The notes beneath the pieces were generated by a model. It saw only the letters and a list, made by a program, of their open reading frames with translations, searched no databases and was not told the DNA's origin. This document shows positions 28,640 through 39,766 of a DNA stretch of 64,000 nucleotides, in pieces. Both the position numbers and the translations under genes were made by a program. How positions within the stretch are numbered: position 1 is the first letter of the stretch; the number at the start of each line of letters is the position of its first letter. Source of the DNA: Agrobacterium vitis (GTDB lineage Bacteria; Pseudomonadota; Alphaproteobacteria; Rhizobiales; Rhizobiaceae); the NCBI RefSeq assembly GCF_037039395.1, contig NZ_CP146242.1:186001-250000 (forward strand), read 5' to 3'.

Positions 28640-30721
28640 TTACTCTGCCGCAGCCTTGAAATTATTGCGGGCCAATGCCGAACACTCGGCCATCACCGCA
28701 GACGCGCGTGCAATCGGGTTTGTCAAATAGAAGTCTTTGATCGGAGACGCAAACCCGGATTGGGTCATGTTCCCGCCTTTTTTCGCCAAGGCGTCGATTT
28801 CCGCCGGATTGCCTACGGCAATCTCGTCCAGCGCGGCAAAATGTGGATAGGCCTGATAGAGCTTCTGGCGCAGTTGCGACAGCGAATCGAACGGCAGCTT
28901 CTTGCCGAGCACGTCCGAAAGCGCGCGCAGCACAGCCCAGTCCTCGCGGGCTTCGCCCGGCGCGAAACCAGCGCGATTGCCAAGCTGGACGCGACCTTCC
29001 GTATTCACCCAGGTGCCCGACTTTTCCGTATAGGCGGCAGCCGGCAAGATAACATCGGCATTCTGGGCGCCGTTATCGCCATGCGAACCGATATAGATCG
29101 TCAGTTTGGCCGTCTTGGCCGACAGATCCAGTTCATCGGCACCAAGCAGGAAGAGAACATCCATTGCACCAGGCATTTCAGCAGCCGTCTTGCCCCCCTG
29201 CCCCGGCACAAAGCCGAGATCGAGGCCACCGACGCGTGAGGCTGCGGTATGCAGAACACCGAAGCCATTCCAGCCTTCGCTGACAGCACCGACGGCAACA
29301 GCAAGCGCTGCGACCTGAGCCAGCACGGCAGCGCTGTCGCCACGGATCAAGGCGCCCTGGCCGATGATGATCAAGGGCTTGGCCGCCGTCTTCAATGCGT
29401 CGAAGAAGCTGTTCTTGCCAGAAGCCAGATCGGCAAGCGTATCGGTGCCCGCACCCAGATAGCTATAGTCATAGCGCAGGTCGGCGTTCTCGCCGATTAC
29501 GCCAATCGGGAAGCCACCACGGCGCCACCGCTTGCGGATACGCGCATTCATGACCGCCGCTTCAAGGCGCGGATTGCAACCGATCAACAGCAGCGCGTCG
29601 GCGTCCTCGATGCCCTCGATGGTCGAGTTGAGGATATAGGACGAACGTCCGAGAACCGGATCGAGCGCCGTGCCGTCCTGGCGACAATCGTAGCTGGTCG
29701 AACCGAGTGAGGTCAGCAGTTCCTTCAGCGCATACATTTCCTCGACCGAGGCCAGATCGCCAGCAATCGCGCCAATCTTCGAGCCATTGGTGGCCGAAAC
29801 GGCTGTCTTGATTTCGGCGAAGGCTTCCGGCCAGGTTGCAGGCTGGAGACGTCCATTGCGCCGCACATAAGGCCGGTCCAGACGCTGGGTCTTCAATCCG
29901 TCCCAGATGAAGCGGCTCTTATCGGAAATCCACTCTTCATTGATGCTGTCATTGACGCGCGGCATGACACGCATCACTTCACGACCGCGCGTATCGACGC
30001 GGATCGCCGAACCGAGCGCATCCATCACATCGACCGATTCGGTCTTGCCCAATTCCCACGGACGGGCCGTGAAGGCGAAGGGCTTGGACGTCAGCGCGCC
30101 GACCGGGCAGAGATCAACAACATTGCCCTGCAATTCCGAGGTCATCGCCTGTTCGAGATAGGTGGTGATTTCGGCATCTTCACCGCGACCGATCAGGCCA
30201 AGTTCGGCAATGCCAGCCACTTCGGTGGTGAAGCGGACACAGCGCGTGCAGTGGATGCAACGGTTCATCACTGTCTTGACCAGCGGTCCGATATATTTGT
30301 CCTCGACGGCACGCTTGTCCTCGCCATAGCGGGAACTGTCGATACCGAAGGCCATGGCCTGGTCCTGCAAGTCGCATTCGCCGCCCTGGTCGCAGATCGG
30401 ACAATCGAGCGGATGGTTGATGAGGAGGAACTCCATCACCCCTTCGCGCGCCTTCTTGACCATCGGCGTATTGGTATAGACTTCCGGCAGCTCGCCATTC
30501 GGGCCACCGCGGATATCGCGCACGCCCATGGCGCATGAGGCTGCCGGCTTTGGCGGACCGCCCTTCACCTCGACAAGGCACATACGGCAATTGCCGGCTA
30601 CCGAAAGCCGCTCGTGGAAACAAAAACGCGGAACTTCGGCACCCGCTTCCTCGCACGCCTGAAGCAGCGTGAAATGATCGGGAACCTCGATCTCCTTACC
30701 GTCGACTTTCAGCTTTGCCAT
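28640..30721 (-). CDS. nuoG: NADH-quinone oxidoreductase subunit G
   Basis: 693 residues. The N-terminal [2Fe-2S] domain ([19 protein letters not shown]), the His/Cys [4Fe-4S] motif and ferredoxin motifs ([13 protein letters not shown] and [10 protein letters not shown]) are followed by a molybdopterin-oxidoreductase-like C-terminal domain that has lost catalytic function in complex I. It is the NADH-dehydrogenase module scaffold. Confidence 0.95.
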   Translation of the reverse strand: MAKLKVDGKEIEVPDHFTLLQACEEAGAEVPRFCFHERLSVAGNCRMCLVEVKGGPPKPAASCAMGVRDIRGGPNGELPEVYTNTPMVKKAREGVMEFLLINHPLDCPICDQGGECDLQDQAMAFGIDSSRYGEDKRAVEDKYIGPLVKTVMNRCIHCTRCVRFTTEVAGIAELGLIGRGEDAEITTYLEQAMTSELQGNVVDLCPVGALTSKPFAFTARPWELGKTESVDVMDALGSAIRVDTRGREVMRVMPRVNDSINEEWISDKSRFIWDGLKTQRLDRPYVRRNGRLQPATWPEAFAEIKTAVSATNGSKIGAIAGDLASVEEMYALKELLTSLGSTSYDCRQDGTALDPVLGRSSYILNSTIEGIEDADALLLIGCNPRLEAAVMNARIRKRWRRGGFPIGVIGENADLRYDYSYLGAGTDTLADLASGKNSFFDALKTAAKPLIIIGQGALIRGDSAAVLAQVAALAVAVGAVSEGWNGFGVLHTAASRVGGLDLGFVPGQGGKTAAEMPGAMDVLFLLGADELDLSAKTAKLTIYIGSHGDNGAQNADVILPAAAYTEKSGTWVNTEGRVQLGNRAGFAPGEAREDWAVLRALSDVLGKKLPFDSLSQLRQKLYQAYPHFAALDEIAVGNPAEIDALAKKGGNMTQSGFASPIKDFYLTNPIARASAVMAECSALARNNFKAAAE

Positions 30722-31003
30722 ATTCGCCTTCCTGTCTCACGTCCATCGCAGCCGCCGCTTGTTCAGTCCGGCCAGGAAAATCGCACAGGATTTTCCGCTA
30801 CGCATGTCTCAGTTCTCGACCGCTCGCCTGCTTTGTATCCCATCATTCAAAATGGGATGCATGGCGGCAGAGCGCCCTCAATTCATCCAATAGGCCTTCG
30901 CCTATCTTTTCCGTGCCGTGCTTCATACATGAGACACAAAACACGTCGTAACACATTCTATCTCAATCACAATTCCTAAACCGACGCCGGTACATCCGCC
31001 TAA

Positions 31004-31735
31004 TCAAGCACCGGTCAGCTTGCGGGCCTGTCCGATCCAGTCATCACGCAGGATGCGACCGTCGAGACCAAGCTCCGCATCAATCCGTGCCGCATCTTCA
31101 GGCGTCCAGGTGGCGATATCATCAAGGCCATGAACACCCAGTTTACTGAGCATTTCCTGAACCTTCGGCCCGACACCGCCGATTGCCTTCAGATCAACCT
31201 TCTTGCCGCGCCGCCGGGTAGGCTTGACGGCAACAGACGCGGCCTTCACTTCGGGTTCCGCTACAGGCGTCACAGGCGCGGCTATCGGTTTTTTTGCCGA
31301 ACGCACTGCCGGGCTTTTTACCGGCTTAGCAGCCTGCGGCTTGCTCTTTGCTTTTGCAACGGGACGGCGCGCAGGTGCCACTTTGGGCAGTGCCACAGCA
31401 TCCGAAACCGGAGCCTCGACTGATTTCGGCGCCTGCGTTTCAGGCTTCAGGCTGACCTCAGATGCACCAGATGCGGGAACAGCCTCAGGCTTATCTTCCA
31501 GCACATCTTCCTTCGTCCGACGAGCAGGCTTGTCCATCATCGTCTGCATGGAACCGAGCATCACACCGGTCATCTGGGTGGCAAAACCGAAACCCAGCAC
31601 CGTGGCAGCCGCAAAGGCAGCCATCGGATTGGCCATCAAGGCATGCAATGACGATCCGGCCATCTCAGCGCCGCGGCTGGTGTCAGCCGGCTTTGCCGAT
31701 GCATCCGTTCCCGTCCGTTTTGAAGCCTCAACCAT
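31004..31735 (-). CDS. Complex I-associated helix-hairpin-helix protein
   Basis: About 243 residues between nuoF and nuoG. An N-terminal hydrophobic stretch (MAAFAAATVLGFGFATQMTG), a long low-complexity Ala/Pro/Lys region, and a C-terminal helix-hairpin-helix-like domain (LKAIGGVGPKVQEMLSKLG ... WTPEDAARIDAELGL ... DWIGQARKL) are seen. The C-terminal domain is what rhizobial NuoE proteins often carry as a fusion. A conserved hypothetical sits here in Sinorhizobium as I recall it. A later start (31735) has AAAGGTG upstream; 31762 is possible. Function unknown. Confidence 0.65.
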   Translation of the reverse strand: MVEASKRTGTDASAKPADTSRGAEMAGSSLHALMANPMAAFAAATVLGFGFATQMTGVMLGSMQTMMDKPARRTKEDVLEDKPEAVPASGASEVSLKPETQAPKSVEAPVSDAVALPKVAPARRPVAKAKSKPQAAKPVKSPAVRSAKKPIAAPVTPVAEPEVKAASVAVKPTRRRGKKVDLKAIGGVGPKVQEMLSKLGVHGLDDIATWTPEDAARIDAELGLDGRILRDDWIGQARKLTGA

Positions 31736-31779
31736 TGCATCACCTTTGTTACTCGGCACCATTATAACCGGAGCCTTCG

Positions 31780-33084
31780 TTACTCAGCCGCTTCCATGAC
31801 CGCGCCATGGTCCATGGCCTTGCGGGTATATTCATCGATCCTGGCCTCGATCTCAGGCCGGAAATTACGGATCAGACCCTGGATCGGCCAAGCAGCCGCA
31901 TCGCCAAGCGCGCAGATCGTATGACCTTCGATCTGCTTGGTGACCTGGAACAGCATGTCGATTTCACGCTTCTGGGCATTGCCCTTCACCATGCGCTCCA
32001 TCACCCGCCACATCCAGCCGGTCCCTTCACGGCACGGCGTGCATTGGCCACAGCTCTCATGCTTGAAGAACTGCGACAACCGTGCAATCGCCTTGATGAT
32101 ATCGGTGGACTTGTCCATGACGATAATCGCTGCCGTACCGAACGAGGATTTCACATCACGCAGCCCATCGAAATCCATGGGGACGTCAATAATATCTTCC
32201 GCCTTGACCACTGGACAGGACGCGCCGCCGGGAATGACGGCCAGAAGATTGTCCCAACCGCCGCGAATGCCGCCAGCATGCCGCTCGATCAGTTCGCGGA
32301 ACGTGATCCCCATGGTTTCTTCAACCGTGCAGGGCTTGTTCACATGACCGGAGATCATGAACAGCTTGGTGCCGACATTGTTCGGGCGGCCAAAGGACGA
32401 GAACCAGCCAGCGCCACGACGCAGGATGGTCGGTGCGACCGCAATCGACTCGACGTTGTTGACCGTCGTCGGGCAGCCATAGAGACCCATATTGGCCGGG
32501 AACGGCGGTTTCAGGCGTGGCTGGCCCTTCTTGCCTTCAAGGCTTTCCAGCAAAGCCGTTTCCTCGCCGCAGATATAGGCCCCTGCGCCATGATGAACGT
32601 AAATGTCATAATCCCAGCCGAGCTTGTTGTTTTTGCCCAGCAATCCGTATTCGTAGCACTCGTCGATTGCCGCCTGAAGCGCTTCGCGTTCGCGCATATA
32701 TTCGCCGCGCACATAAATATAGGCAGCGTGGGCACCCATGGCGAAACCAGCGATGACGCAGCCTTCCAGCAGCGTATGCGGGTCATGGCGCATGATTTCC
32801 CGGTCCTTGCAGGTGCCGGGCTCGGATTCATCGGCATTGACGACCAGATAATGCGGGCGGCCGTCGCTTTCCTTCGGCATGAAGGACCACTTCAGACCCG
32901 TCGGGAAGCCTGCGCCACCGCGCCCGCGAAGACCGGAGGCCTTCATCTCATTGATGATCCAGTCGCGTCCCTTTTCCAGGATCTGCTTGGTCCCGTCCCA
33001 GTGGCCGCGGCTCATCGCGCCTTTCAGGGACTTGTCCTTGAGGCCGTAGATATTGGTGAAAATGCGGTCCTTATCCTGTAACAT
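31780..33084 (-). CDS. nuoF: NADH-quinone oxidoreductase subunit F
   Basis: 434 residues. FMN/NADH site ([14 protein letters not shown]), and [4Fe-4S] N3 motif ([15 protein letters not shown]), are present. It is the NADH-oxidising flavoprotein. Spacing to nuoE is 3 bases. Confidence 0.96.
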   Translation of the reverse strand: MLQDKDRIFTNIYGLKDKSLKGAMSRGHWDGTKQILEKGRDWIINEMKASGLRGRGGAGFPTGLKWSFMPKESDGRPHYLVVNADESEPGTCKDREIMRHDPHTLLEGCVIAGFAMGAHAAYIYVRGEYMREREALQAAIDECYEYGLLGKNNKLGWDYDIYVHHGAGAYICGEETALLESLEGKKGQPRLKPPFPANMGLYGCPTTVNNVESIAVAPTILRRGAGWFSSFGRPNNVGTKLFMISGHVNKPCTVEETMGITFRELIERHAGGIRGGWDNLLAVIPGGASCPVVKAEDIIDVPMDFDGLRDVKSSFGTAAIIVMDKSTDIIKAIARLSQFFKHESCGQCTPCREGTGWMWRVMERMVKGNAQKREIDMLFQVTKQIEGHTICALGDAAAWPIQGLIRNFRPEIEARIDEYTRKAMDHGAVMEAAE

Positions 33085-33087
33085 CTC

Positions 33088-33888
33088 TCACCCCTTGGCC
33101 TTGTCGGCATTGTCGCCGGAGACTTTCGCATTCTCGCTCGCTGCCGGTTTGTCGGTGGCGGGCGTCTTCAGCTTCGGATCGGTGACCGGCGTATCGGTGG
33201 TCGCGCGGGCCGCGTTGGACGGCGGAACCGTTGCCGCATCCTCGCCAGATTGCCCCTCGCCCCAGCGGACCGGAGTGATCTCTTCCGTCAGGCTGGTCAA
33301 TCCGCCTTCAGGAGCGGAAAACACCCGGTCGATCTGCGGGCCAGTCTTGACTTCGGCACCCTTGCCGGCTTCGAAAGCATCGATGATGTCCTCAAGACGC
33401 TCGGGCGTCAGATCCTCATAGGCATCCTTGAAAATGATCACCATCGGCGCGTTGACGCAGGCACCCTGACACTCGACTTCTTCCCAGGACAGCGTCCCTG
33501 TCGCATTACGCTCCAGAGGCTCCGGATGGATCTTTTTCTTGCAGATTTTCATCAGCTCTTCCGAGCCGCGCAGCATGCAGGGTGTAGTACCGCAGACCTG
33601 GATATGGGCTTTGGTGCCGACCGGCTTCAACTGGAACTGGGTATAGAAGGTCGCCACTTCGAGCACGCGGATATAGGGCATGTCGAGCTTGTCCGCGACG
33701 AATTCGATCGTCGCCTTGGTAACCCAGCCGTCCTGCTCCTGCGCCCGCATCAACAGCGGGATGACAGCGGATTGCTGACGACCCTCCGGATATTTGCGGA
33801 TGGTGGCTTCGGCCCAAACGGCATTCGCCTCGCTAAAAGCGAAGGATGCGGGCTGGAATTGATCTTCGGCTAAACGACGAACGGACAT
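33088..33888 (-). CDS. nuoE: NADH-quinone oxidoreductase subunit E
   Basis: 266 residues. The thioredoxin-like [2Fe-2S] domain has CGTTPCMLRG and ECQGACVNAPM with four Cys ligands (cluster N1a). A C-terminal extension of about 70 residues rich in Thr/Ala/Pro/Lys follows, a rhizobial feature. Confidence 0.95.
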   Translation of the reverse strand: MSVRRLAEDQFQPASFAFSEANAVWAEATIRKYPEGRQQSAVIPLLMRAQEQDGWVTKATIEFVADKLDMPYIRVLEVATFYTQFQLKPVGTKAHIQVCGTTPCMLRGSEELMKICKKKIHPEPLERNATGTLSWEEVECQGACVNAPMVIIFKDAYEDLTPERLEDIIDAFEAGKGAEVKTGPQIDRVFSAPEGGLTSLTEEITPVRWGEGQSGEDAATVPPSNAARATTDTPVTDPKLKTPATDKPAASENAKVSGDNADKAKG

Positions 33889-33906
33889 ACTTCCTCACGC
33901 CTTATC

Positions 33907-34146
33907 TCAGTTTTTGAACAGAAGACCTTGATGCGTCGCCATGACGACATCCCGGCCTGCGTTCAGATTGTCCTTCTCGCGGACGCTGACGAGCAATGCG
34001 GCAGAAAGCCCGATTGCCGCCTGCAGAGCAGACGGCCTGGCGGGACAGTGCCGGTCGGTCCCAACGGACTGCAATGCGTAGCGCCAACCTGCAACCGACG
34101 TTGCAAGAGGAGCACCACACTGCCGATCCGAAAGGATAAGCTGCAT
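33907..34146 (-). CDS. Conserved hypothetical 79-residue protein
   Basis: A 79-residue frame between nuoD and nuoE starting [20 protein letters not shown], with two Cys and two hydrophobic segments. Its ATG overlaps the nuoD stop by one base (TGATG), supporting translation. From memory S. meliloti has an unnamed gene at the same place. I cannot assign a function. Confidence 0.6.
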   Translation of the reverse strand: MQLILSDRQCGAPLATSVAGWRYALQSVGTDRHCPARPSALQAAIGLSAALLVSVREKDNLNAGRDVVMATHQGLLFKN

Positions 34147-35336
34147 CAACGATCCACCTCACCAAACACGATGTCGAGAGACCCCAGCACCGCTGTAACG
34201 TCAGCAAGCTGATGACCGCGCGACATGAAGTCCATGGCCTGCAAATGCACGAACCCAGGAGCGCGGATCTTGCAGCGATACGGCTTGTTTGTGCCGTCCG
34301 CCACCAGATAGACCCCGAATTCGCCCTTCGGCGCTTCGACGGCCGCATAGACTTCGCCAGCGGGAACGTGGAAGCCTTCAGTATAAAGCTTGAAGTGATG
34401 GATGAGCGCCTCCATCGACCGCTTCATTTCACCCCGTTTCGGCGGTACGACCTTGCCATCGACAGATGAAACCGGACCAACGCGCGCATCGCCGAGCAGG
34501 CGATTGACGCATTGCTTCATGATCTTCACCGATTCGCGCATTTCCATCATGCGGATCAGATAGCGGTCGTAGCAGTCGCCATTCTTACCAACCGGAATGT
34601 CGAATTCCATATCGGAATAGCATTCGTAAGGCTGCGAGCGGCGCAAATCCCAGGCAGCACCCGAACCGCGAACCATCACGCCGGAGAAGCCCCATTTCCA
34701 GGCATCTTCCAGGCTAACGACGCCGATATCGACATTGCGCTGCTTGAAAATCCGGTTCTCGGTCAACAGACCTTCGATGTCATCGAGAACTTTGAGGAAC
34801 GGATCACACCAGGCACCGATATCCTCGACCAACTGGGCCGGAATATCCTGATGAATGCCACCGGGACGGAAATAGGCGGCATGCATGCGCGCGCCAGAGG
34901 CCCGCTCATAGAACACCATCAATTTTTCGCGCTCTTCGAAGCCCCAGACCGGTGGCGTCATCGCACCGACGTCCATCGCCTGCGTGGTGACGTTCATGAT
35001 ATGCGACAGGATACGGCCAATTTCGGAATAGAGCACCCGGATCAACTGGCCGCGGATCGGAATTTCCAGGCCGAGAAGCTTTTCGACCGCCAGGCAATAG
35101 GCGTGCTCCTGGTTCATCGGCGCGACATAGTCCAGCCGGTCGAAATAGGGCAATGCCTGCAAATAGGTCTTGGCTTCGATCAGCTTTTCGGTGCCACGGT
35201 GCAAGAGGCCGATATGCGGATCGACACGCTCGACGATTTCGCCGTCCAGCTCCAACACGAGACGCAAAACGCCGTGCGCGGAAGGATGTTCGGGGCCGAA
35301 ATTGATCGTGAAGTTACGGACGGAATGTTCAGTCAT
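34146..35336 (-). CDS. nuoD: NADH-quinone oxidoreductase subunit D
   Basis: 396 residues, starting [22 protein letters not shown], with [12 protein letters not shown] and the conserved His/Asp residues of the 49-kDa subunit that forms the quinone pocket with NuoB. The start at 35336 lies 19 bases after the nuoC stop; the longer frame to 35375 overlaps nuoC. Confidence 0.96.
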   Translation of the reverse strand: MTEHSVRNFTINFGPEHPSAHGVLRLVLELDGEIVERVDPHIGLLHRGTEKLIEAKTYLQALPYFDRLDYVAPMNQEHAYCLAVEKLLGLEIPIRGQLIRVLYSEIGRILSHIMNVTTQAMDVGAMTPPVWGFEEREKLMVFYERASGARMHAAYFRPGGIHQDIPAQLVEDIGAWCDPFLKVLDDIEGLLTENRIFKQRNVDIGVVSLEDAWKWGFSGVMVRGSGAAWDLRRSQPYECYSDMEFDIPVGKNGDCYDRYLIRMMEMRESVKIMKQCVNRLLGDARVGPVSSVDGKVVPPKRGEMKRSMEALIHHFKLYTEGFHVPAGEVYAAVEAPKGEFGVYLVADGTNKPYRCKIRAPGFVHLQAMDFMSRGHQLADVTAVLGSLDIVFGEVDR

Positions 35337-35355
35337 GGTCTCGCCTTCCGTTCCC

Positions 35356-35958
35356 TTACTTCGCGGCTTTTTCATCGCCGGGCAGCACGTAATCCGTGCC
35401 TTCCCAAGGCGAGAGAAAGTCGAAATTACGGAATTCCTGCTTCAACTCAACCGGTTCATAAACCACCCGCTTGACTGTGTCATCATAGCGGACTTCAACA
35501 AAGCCTGTCAGCGGAAAATCCTTGCGCAGCGGATGACCTTCAAAGCCGTAATCGGTCAGCAGGCGACGCAGATCCGGATGGCCGGTAAACATCACGCCAT
35601 AGAGATCCCAGGCCTCGCGCTCAAACCAGTCGGCACCCGGAAACAGCGGACAGATCGACGGAACCGGCTTGTCTTCGCTGGTGGAAAGCTTGACGCGGAT
35701 GCGCTGGTTCTGCTTCGGCGCCAGGAAGTGATAAACAACCTCGAAACGCTCGACGCGCTCGGGATAATCCACACCGCAGATGTCGATGATATTGATGAAG
35801 CCGCAACGGGCGTCGTCACGCAGGAAAGTCACCAGCGCGTAAATATTTTCGACGGTCGTGGTGACCGTCAGTTCACCAAAGGCAACGGTGCTCGACAAAG
35901 CGAGACCACCGCTGTTTTCGGTGATGTGGGATGCCAGCACTTGCAGGGCTTCACTCAT
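35356..35958 (-). CDS. nuoC: NADH-quinone oxidoreductase subunit C
   Basis: 200 residues; the 30-kDa subunit signature RDEREVWDM is represented by [21 protein letters not shown]. It is a peripheral-arm subunit and not fused to NuoD. Confidence 0.95.
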   Translation of the reverse strand: MSEALQVLASHITENSGGLALSSTVAFGELTVTTTVENIYALVTFLRDDARCGFINIIDICGVDYPERVERFEVVYHFLAPKQNQRIRVKLSTSEDKPVPSICPLFPGADWFEREAWDLYGVMFTGHPDLRRLLTDYGFEGHPLRKDFPLTGFVEVRYDDTVKRVVYEPVELKQEFRNFDFLSPWEGTDYVLPGDEKAAK

Positions 35959-35975
35959 CTTGTCGGTCCCTCGCC

Positions 35976-36563
35976 TTAGCGCTCGATCGTGCCGGTGCGG
36001 CGGATTTTCTTCTGAAGCAGCAGGACGCCATAGAGCAGCGCCTCTGCCGTGGGGGGACAGCCCGGCACATAGATGTCGACAGGCACGACCCGGTCACAAC
36101 CCCGAACCACGGAGTAGGAATAGTGATAGTAGCCGCCGCCATTGGCACAGGAGCCCATGGAGATCACATAGCGCGGCTCCGGCATCTGGTCATAGACCTT
36201 ACGCAAGGCAGGCGCCATCTTGTTCGTCAGGGTTCCAGCGACAATCATCACGTCCGACTGGCGCGGAGATGCGCGCGGCGCGACGCCGAAGCGTTCCATG
36301 TCGTAACGCGGGCCGGACGCCTGCATCAGACCTTCAACGGCGCAGCAGGCCAAACCGAACTGCATCCACATCAAGGAGCCGGTACGCGCCCAGGTGATCA
36401 GAGCCTGGGTTGAGGTGACCAGGAAACCCTTGTCGGCCAGCTCATCATTGATCTCGCCGAAAAACGTGCTGTCATTGCCAACCGGTTTGCCGGTGGCAGG
36501 GTCCAGAATACCCTTCGGCTGCGGCGCAACCAGGGTCTGGTGATCGCTTTGGCTCACTCCCAT
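35976..36563 (-). CDS. nuoB: NADH-quinone oxidoreductase subunit B
   Basis: 195 residues. N2 cluster ligands appear in [20 protein letters not shown] and [15 protein letters not shown]2 is the last electron carrier before quinone. The ATG at 36563 overlaps the end of nuoA by 10 bases; the frame start at 36584 would extend into nuoA. Confidence 0.95.
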
Positions 36564-36919
36564 TCCAGGGCTCCCTTCTTCCATTCATAGATAAATCCGA
36601 TGGTCAACACGCCGAGAAACACCATCATCGACCAGAAACCGAACCAGCCGATTGCACCGAAGGAAATCGCCCACGGAAACAGGAAGGCAACTTCTAGATC
36701 GAAGATGATGAAGAGAATCGAAACGAGGTAGAATCGGATATCGAACTTGATGCGGGCATCATCAAAGGCGTTGAAGCCGCATTCATAGGCCGAAAGCTTT
36801 TCCGAGTCGGGCGCCTTGAATGCCACGGCAAACGGCGTCACCAGAAGGGCGATGCCGATAACCATCGCTATTCCGACGAAAACCACGATCGGAAGGTAGG
36901 AACTGAGGAGTTCAGTCAT
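36554..36919 (-). CDS. nuoA: NADH-quinone oxidoreductase subunit A
   Basis: 121 residues with three transmembrane helices and [36 protein letters not shown], the NuoA core (part: [14 protein letters not shown]). It is the first gene of the cluster; the 37143-36920 segment before it must hold the promoter. The ATG at 36919 has AAGGA 8 bases upstream; the 36928 ATG has it touching. Confidence 0.95.
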
Positions 36920-37143
36920 CGTATCCATCCTTGCTTGTCAAAACGCCGAGCGACGTCCACGGCGATGAGCCGACAAGCCAAAAAGACTGTTGCAACGAGC
37001 CGTTGGTTAGCGCAGCCAGCGCCCGTGCGCAAGTGCGCTTCCCGCATTTCGCACATGCACACAAAGACTTTAACACCAAGAGCGAAGGCCGGTATAGAGC
37101 GCTTCTCAATTCACACAAAATAACGGCTTGGAAAGAAGAGAAA

Positions 37144-37220
37144 TGGCGCGAGTGACGGGGCTCGAACCCGCGACCTCCGGCGTGACAGGCCGGCACTCTA
37201 ACCGACTGAGCTACACCCGC
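37144..37220 (-). tRNA. tRNA-Asp (GTC)
   Basis: 77 bases including an encoded CCA. Acceptor GCGGGTG/CACTCGC, D-arm AGCTCAGTCGG, anticodon loop CTGTCAC (GTC), T-arm GGTTCGAGCCC. One base differs from the next copy. Confidence 0.97.
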
Positions 37221-37281
37221 GCATTGACGATGCCGTGTCAAAGGCATCTGAATGGAAAGCCATTCACTTTTAGTACCAGGA

Positions 37282-37358
37282 TGGCGCGAGTGACGGGGCT
37301 CGAACCCGCGACCTCCGGCGTGACAGGCCGGCACTCTAACCAACTGAGCTACACCCGC
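37282..37358 (-). tRNA. tRNA-Asp (GTC), second copy
   Basis: 77 bases including CCA; same structure as the copy at 37144-37220, with a D-loop difference (CAGTTGG against CAGTCGG). The tandem copies are separated by 61 bases and probably transcribed together. Confidence 0.97.
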
Positions 37359-37859
37359 AATTTCCTGGTGGGAAGCTTGCTTCCCCGCTTATCGAGCGTC
37401 ATGTGCCGTTCGATGAGCGGCTAACTAAGTTGTTCGTCGGTGGGTGTCAAGCAGCATTGAAAACAAAATCGTGACAGAGTGATTTTTCCTTGTTGATGGG
37501 TAGAAAACACCGGCGATTGCGCACCGGCACATCGGTCGACATAAGCAGGAAGAACCCGCAGGCCGAACCGCGCTGCACTTATCCACCGCCTGCCCCACCC
37601 CTGCGACATACAGACAGTCGCGCCCTTAACAGTCCTTCTCAGCCCCAATCCAGACATCAAGCCAAACAGGAAGCCCCCCGGAAAATCCTGACCTGTTGAT
37701 AACAGAGACCCCTTAAGCCCGGAACTGCGGGATTTTTTATCCAGCCGTCATCTTGCCGTCGCAAAAAAAGAAAAAAAATCAAAAAACCCTCTTGCGGTTT
37801 TTTCAGCGACCGAATAGATCACAGCCACCGACGCGGCGGGCACGACCCGATGACGCGAA
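37359..37859. other. Intergenic region between tRNA-Asp and tRNA-Val
   Basis: No gene is supported. A terminator-like hairpin AAAAAACCCTCTTGCGGTTTTTT lies at 37781-37803, and a weak hairpin CCCGGAACTGCGGGATTTTTT at 37719-37739. It should hold tRNA-Asp promoter sequences (minus) and tRNA-Val promoter sequences (plus). Confidence 0.5.
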
Positions 37860-37935
37860 GGGCGATTAGCTCAGTTGGTAGAGCGCCTCGTTTACACCGA
37901 GGATGTCGGGAGTTCGAGTCTCTCATCGCCCACCA
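37860..37935 (+). tRNA. tRNA-Val (TAC)
   Basis: 76 bases with CCA. Acceptor GGGCGAT/ATCGCCC, D-arm GCTCAGTTGGTAGAGC, anticodon loop GTTTACA (TAC), T-arm with TTCGAGTC. An integrase gene begins 80 bases after its 3' end, the usual arrangement when the tRNA end is the phage attachment site (attL). I found no second copy of its 3' end in the window. Confidence 0.97.
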
Positions 37936-39509
37936 TTCTTCCCCATTGAAATCATTGGAAGACCTTGCGCAGTAAGGTGTTTGTCCCATATTGACGTCAC
38001 AAATCGCGTCACAAAATGGGTTTTCTAATGGCTGGCAAGCCGCAGCACTGGAAAGAACGTAACGGCAGGTATTCGGCCCGAGTCGTCATCCCTCCCCAAC
38101 TTCGACCATATCTCGACAATCGAGCAGAACTCGAAATTCAGCTTGGCGGTGATCGGCGGACAGCCCTTCGCAATCATGCCGCAGCGGTCGCTTCCATCCA
38201 GCGGCAAATCGGCATCGCTCGCCAGAAGCATGAGGCAACAACCGGTCGCCAGCCTAAAGCAGCACCTTATCCCCTTACGGCCCAGCAGATTGCTTTGCGG
38301 GAGTATCAAAGCCAGATTGATTTCGATTCTGAGATACGGCAGCACGATCACCGCTATGCTCAGTTTGATCCTGACCCAGATGATGCCCGCATGTTTCGCC
38401 ACGGCTTTGCAGGGCTGCTTTCAGACGACCAGTTAGAGCAGTTGGTCGGCCATAGAATCGAGGGTGCAAGGCTCGCCGGGAATACCGATGCCATCAAAGG
38501 CACCAGCGAGTGGCGTATATTAGCGCAAGCTCTCTGCGTTGCGTTCTACGAGGCCATGGGGCGCGAAGTGGAACGTAACGATGGGGATTTCACTGGAAAT
38601 CCGACTCACCCCCTACTAACGGATGTTTCGGCAATAGAAGATGAGGCGACTCCTGTCACCTTCGACAATATAATAGACGACGAGGTGAAGCGCCGGGCGC
38701 GTGGCAAGAATGCAAAGCCATTGCCGGATCGAACGGTGAAGAAATATCGCGACCATTGTGCCGCATTCTCCAGGTGGCGAAAGAACAAGAATGCCCTCAC
38801 CGTGACGGCAGCCGAAGGGAAGAGCTGGATCGAATCATTGCAAGACGCGGGTGAACTCGGCAACCGCACCGTCAAAGCTATGCTTCAGAATGTCCGCACC
38901 GTCATGAATTGGGGAAGGCAGAACGACCCAACAAGCTTCTTTCCTGCTGGCAATCCGCTTAACGGCATCAAAGCCCCCGACTACACCACCCTACCCTCTT
39001 ATCTCCGTGCCTTCACGATGGATGAGGCCAAGCTTGTGCTTGCCGTCGCGCGGAAGGAGGAAAAGGCAATGTTCCGTTGGATACCCTGGCTTTGCGCATA
39101 TTCTGGAATGCGCGTTAGCGAAGCCGGAAACCTTCGCAAGGAAGACTTCTTTGAGGTCGGAGGCCGATGGTTTTGGAAAGTGACGACCGTCGGCGCTCGT
39201 TCTCTGAAGACAGCTAGCAGTGAGCGCCGCATCCCGGTCCACATGGCGCTGTTAGATGAAGGCTTGATTGATTTCGTGAACGCCGCGAAGCCGGGCCGGC
39301 TGTTTAAGGGAGGCACCAAGGACGCCGTTCTTATCCAACCTCGTATCAGCACATGGGTTCGCGGCTTCATTTCCTTCGACAAACGCCCGGAACTCTCTCC
39401 GAACCATGGTTGGCGTCACCTATTCGAAGACCTATGCCGTCGCGATCATATGCCCGAAGATGCGCGAAACTACATCACGGGAAGAACAGACGGTGGATCG
39501 CAAGAGCAT

Positions 39510-39766
39510 ATGTGGACACCCCCTCGGTCAAGCCTTTCTTCTGATCTTTTTGAACCCGGCTGGCTGCTCGCATATGTCCGGCCTCTCTGATGATCGGCCG
39601 AACGGCCGCGGGCCTTGATGAAATCCGCGGATCATGGTCCCAATCAAAAAAGCGCATTCTGCAGATGCAGTCTCGCGAACGGGTTGTCCTGATCCCCGGC
39701 GGAACCGGTATTCATCACGATCGTCTGGCAGGCCCTCCGAACTCGGTGACGCTGGTGCGTCGGTTT
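39510..39766 (-). ncRNA. Candidate bridge/seek RNA region of the IS110 element
   Basis: About 257 bases of non-coding sequence between the transposase stop and the inverted repeat on the minus strand. In IS1111-type elements the guide RNA that recognises target and donor DNA comes from this position. It contains complementary segments (CGCGGGCC / GGCCGCGG-like near 39605-39640), but I cannot fold it here; the assignment rests on location. Confidence 0.4.

Noticed and set aside
27491..29239. A 582-codon plus-strand frame
   Set aside because: It is antisense to nuoH and nuoG, which have clear motifs and operon context; a product of GC-rich codon bias.
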